Assembly: GCF_045679555.1 (NCBI RefSeq)
Contig: NC_092087.1
Location: 24,621,367-24,685,366, forward strand
Direction of reading: 5' to 3'
From: Salvelinus alpinus
Lineage: Eukaryota > Chordata > Actinopteri > Salmoniformes > Salmonidae
Length of the DNA stretch: 64,000 nucleotides
In this document: positions 55,678 to 64,000 of the stretch, in pieces
Numbering within the stretch: the stretch's first letter is position 1
How the letters are laid out: the number at the start of each line of letters is the position of its first letter
Position numbers and translations under genes: made by a program
The notes under the pieces: generated by a model
Seen by the model: only the letters and a program-made list of their open reading frames with translations
The model's database searches: none
What the model was told of the DNA's origin: nothing

Positions 55678-57000
55678 TTCACTTTTGAAACCCTCCTACA
55701 ATGCAGTACAAACCTAGTAAATGGACAAAACGGAAAGCTCTGTCTATTCAGACGCGGTCTTAAAAATACAAAAATGTGGCTATTTCAGTGTTTTACTAAC
55801 TTTATTGCAAAAGCAAATATAATGGTAATGTAGGTCCTTAATTTGTCAGTCATTTTAATGATCTAGTTATTTTTTTCAAAATACTAAAAGCCCTCGCTGT
55901 TGAGCAGAGGGCAACCAGAAGTGTTTTATGATGCTGTACCACCCATTTACCAAACCCTACTGTCATTTATTCCTAAGTATCAACCAACAACATAATCATT
56001 GTCAAACCGTTCAACATCTTCAGCACATCACATTTACTTTATCCCCACTCCATTCTTTGAACAGGAGCATTAAGACAAACACACTCATACATACAAACAT
56101 ACCTGCACTGTACTGCAGGCTGACCTAGAGTCACTCAAACTCTAGGTCTGTGCTTCTGTCAAACCAACTGAATGCTACTGCAAGTCTAAAGCTCTGGGGC
56201 ACAAAATGAACACTCACAAACACGGTAAGTTCACATAGGCACATTGTCGACAACAAAGAATGAACACAAAGAACATCCATAGACCAGTGATAACTGGGAA
56301 TTGTGCAAGAGCGGAGAGTTTTTTCCCGTTGGTTGTGAGGACACACCCTCAGGTCCCATATCTACTCCGTCTCGGAATGAAAAACACTTAGTAGGCTGGG
56401 GATCATCATGGTTTTGGCCCAAAATAACTTACAGTAAAAAACAAACAGGACACACCAAAGACAATAAATAAGGAATGGAAGAGATCCCAGTTAACGGTCA
56501 TACACAGAGACAGGAAGAGAAGGCTCCGAGCCAGGCCTATAGACCTAAACGGTCACTGGGTGGGCTTGAAATGAGGGTTTCAGTCCCTTGGGTCCGGGTT
56601 GGGTGGTGCATGGTGGAGACACACACGCCCAAGCTGCACCGTCCTGACCCGTCCTCCCTCTGCAGTCATGTAGAAGTGGAAACCGTTAGAAACGTGAGTG
56701 CTGTGGTTATTATAAAACACTGCATCTTCACAGAGCAAAGCCTCCATTGGCGCATCAAGCCACACCTCCCACATTCCCTTAGCCATGCATGAATGGAAAA
56801 GTCCACAGACAGACACACACACACTCCTCCACCAACTCCTATAACAGGCCATAGCAGTCAGCCTAGCTGAGGAGGAGACAAACATTTCTTATATGGAATC
56901 TAGCTGAGGAATACAATCACTTTCTGATTCGGAAGAGTATCAAATGTATTAAAATGACAGAGGTTTACTTAAAGGCGGGGGGGGGGGGGGGAACGACACA
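55678..57000. other. no gene seen between tRNA-like sequence and stimate 3' region
   Basis: Mostly single-copy sequence. The last part may belong to the 3' untranslated region of stimate, whose stop is at 57653. A run of 15 G is at 56977-56991 (C run on the gene strand). Confidence 0.45.
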
Positions 57001-57652
57001 CGCGGAGTTCAATACCAGGTGCCTGTTCTCTCCGTCTACATCCAACCGAGGTCACCGGCTAAACCACAGAAAAAGTAACACCCATTCACAGTTTAACCTG
57101 ATGCAGTAATATAATTCTGGACTTCTGAAGAGTCAGTGTGGAACAGAATTAGGAATTAGAATAGTCATTTAATAGGATCTTTAGGGTGCATCACCAATTA
57201 CACTGCATCACTGACTCAAACCCTCCTATTATAGACCAGTGTTAAAAGTTTTCCCAACACCCATATCAAGATTCATTTCCCCAACGAGTGTCACTGAAAC
57301 GCCAGTGACAGATCTATGGTGAAATCTCCTTTAGACATGGTATGTAGTTAGCTGCAGTAAAATCCTTTCCATGGGTTTCTATTCCCAGTGCAGAGGCTGC
57401 AGGAGTCCAATGTGGATGTGTAGTAATGGCAGTCCAATAGGCTCCATGGTCTGCAGTCTTCCATGATCCAACCTCCCTACATAGGCCCCCTACTCACTCC
57501 ACAAAGAGACCAATGCCAGCCTGCTGTTAGAGGAATCAAGTACAGGTTGCCAGCAGGCTCCAGTCAGGGCAGCAGGCCCTGGAGGAGGAGAGAGTGGGGA
57601 TGTGAGTAGACATAGGAGTGGGTAAGACCAGGTCAGACTGGGTAGGCCCAGG

Positions 57653-63974
<6,322 letters not shown>

Positions 63975-64000
63975 TCAATAGTTCAACATAACATTGTGTT

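Overview
The window reads as nuclear DNA of a salmonid fish (Salmo, Oncorhynchus or Salvelinus type). Evidence: spliced vertebrate genes, dense Tc1/mariner copies of the salmonid families, tRNA-derived salmonid SINEs, an L2-like LINE 3' end, hAT and piggyBac elements, and very long CT, CA and GA microsatellites. There are no bacterial features.

Three host genes lie on the minus strand. (1) An inter-alpha-trypsin inhibitor heavy chain gene (itih3-like) runs from ATG 37556 to stop 29008. I resolved 22 coding exons that sum to 2751 nt (916 residues), with every phase consistent. (2) A mustn1 gene runs from ATG 54351 to 53295; exons 1 and 2 look normal but the last exon carries a frameshift and a premature stop. 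(3) The six 3'-most coding exons of stimate (tmem110) run from 63915 to 57653; its first exons lie beyond the right edge. ITIH, MUSTN1 and STIMATE are also neighbours on human 3p21, so this is conserved synteny. The proteins act separately: hyaluronan-binding plasma protein, muscle/skeletal nuclear protein, ER STIM regulator.

Layout. 1-8.3 kb: nested Tc1-like elements with hAT inserts and a Ty3/gypsy fragment. 8.3-29 kb: no gene recognised; minisatellites, microsatellites, MITEs, SINEs, a near-perfect 154-bp palindrome at 26.5 kb and a decayed Tc1 copy at 27 kb. 29-37.6 kb: itih3-like. 37.7-42 kb: a duplicated itih segment, then a four-layer nest (Tc1, solo LTR, piggyBac-like, LINE). 42-53.2 kb: Tc1 plus SINE, long salmonid repeats, an L2-like LINE, a piggyBac transposase gene with an intron, and a Tc1 fragment. 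53.2-54.5 kb: mustn1. 54.6-58.6 kb: four tRNA-Glu-like sequences. 57.6-64 kb: stimate with intronic MITEs.

The most notable host observations are a 44-bp minisatellite made of an itih exon end plus its splice donor, a pure TG repeat in place of the polypyrimidine tract of a stimate exon, decay of the mustn1 last exon, and a stray duplicate of itih exon 2 just upstream of the itih promoter. Reading was by eye from the sequence and memory of these families; element borders are approximate unless a target-site duplication is given.
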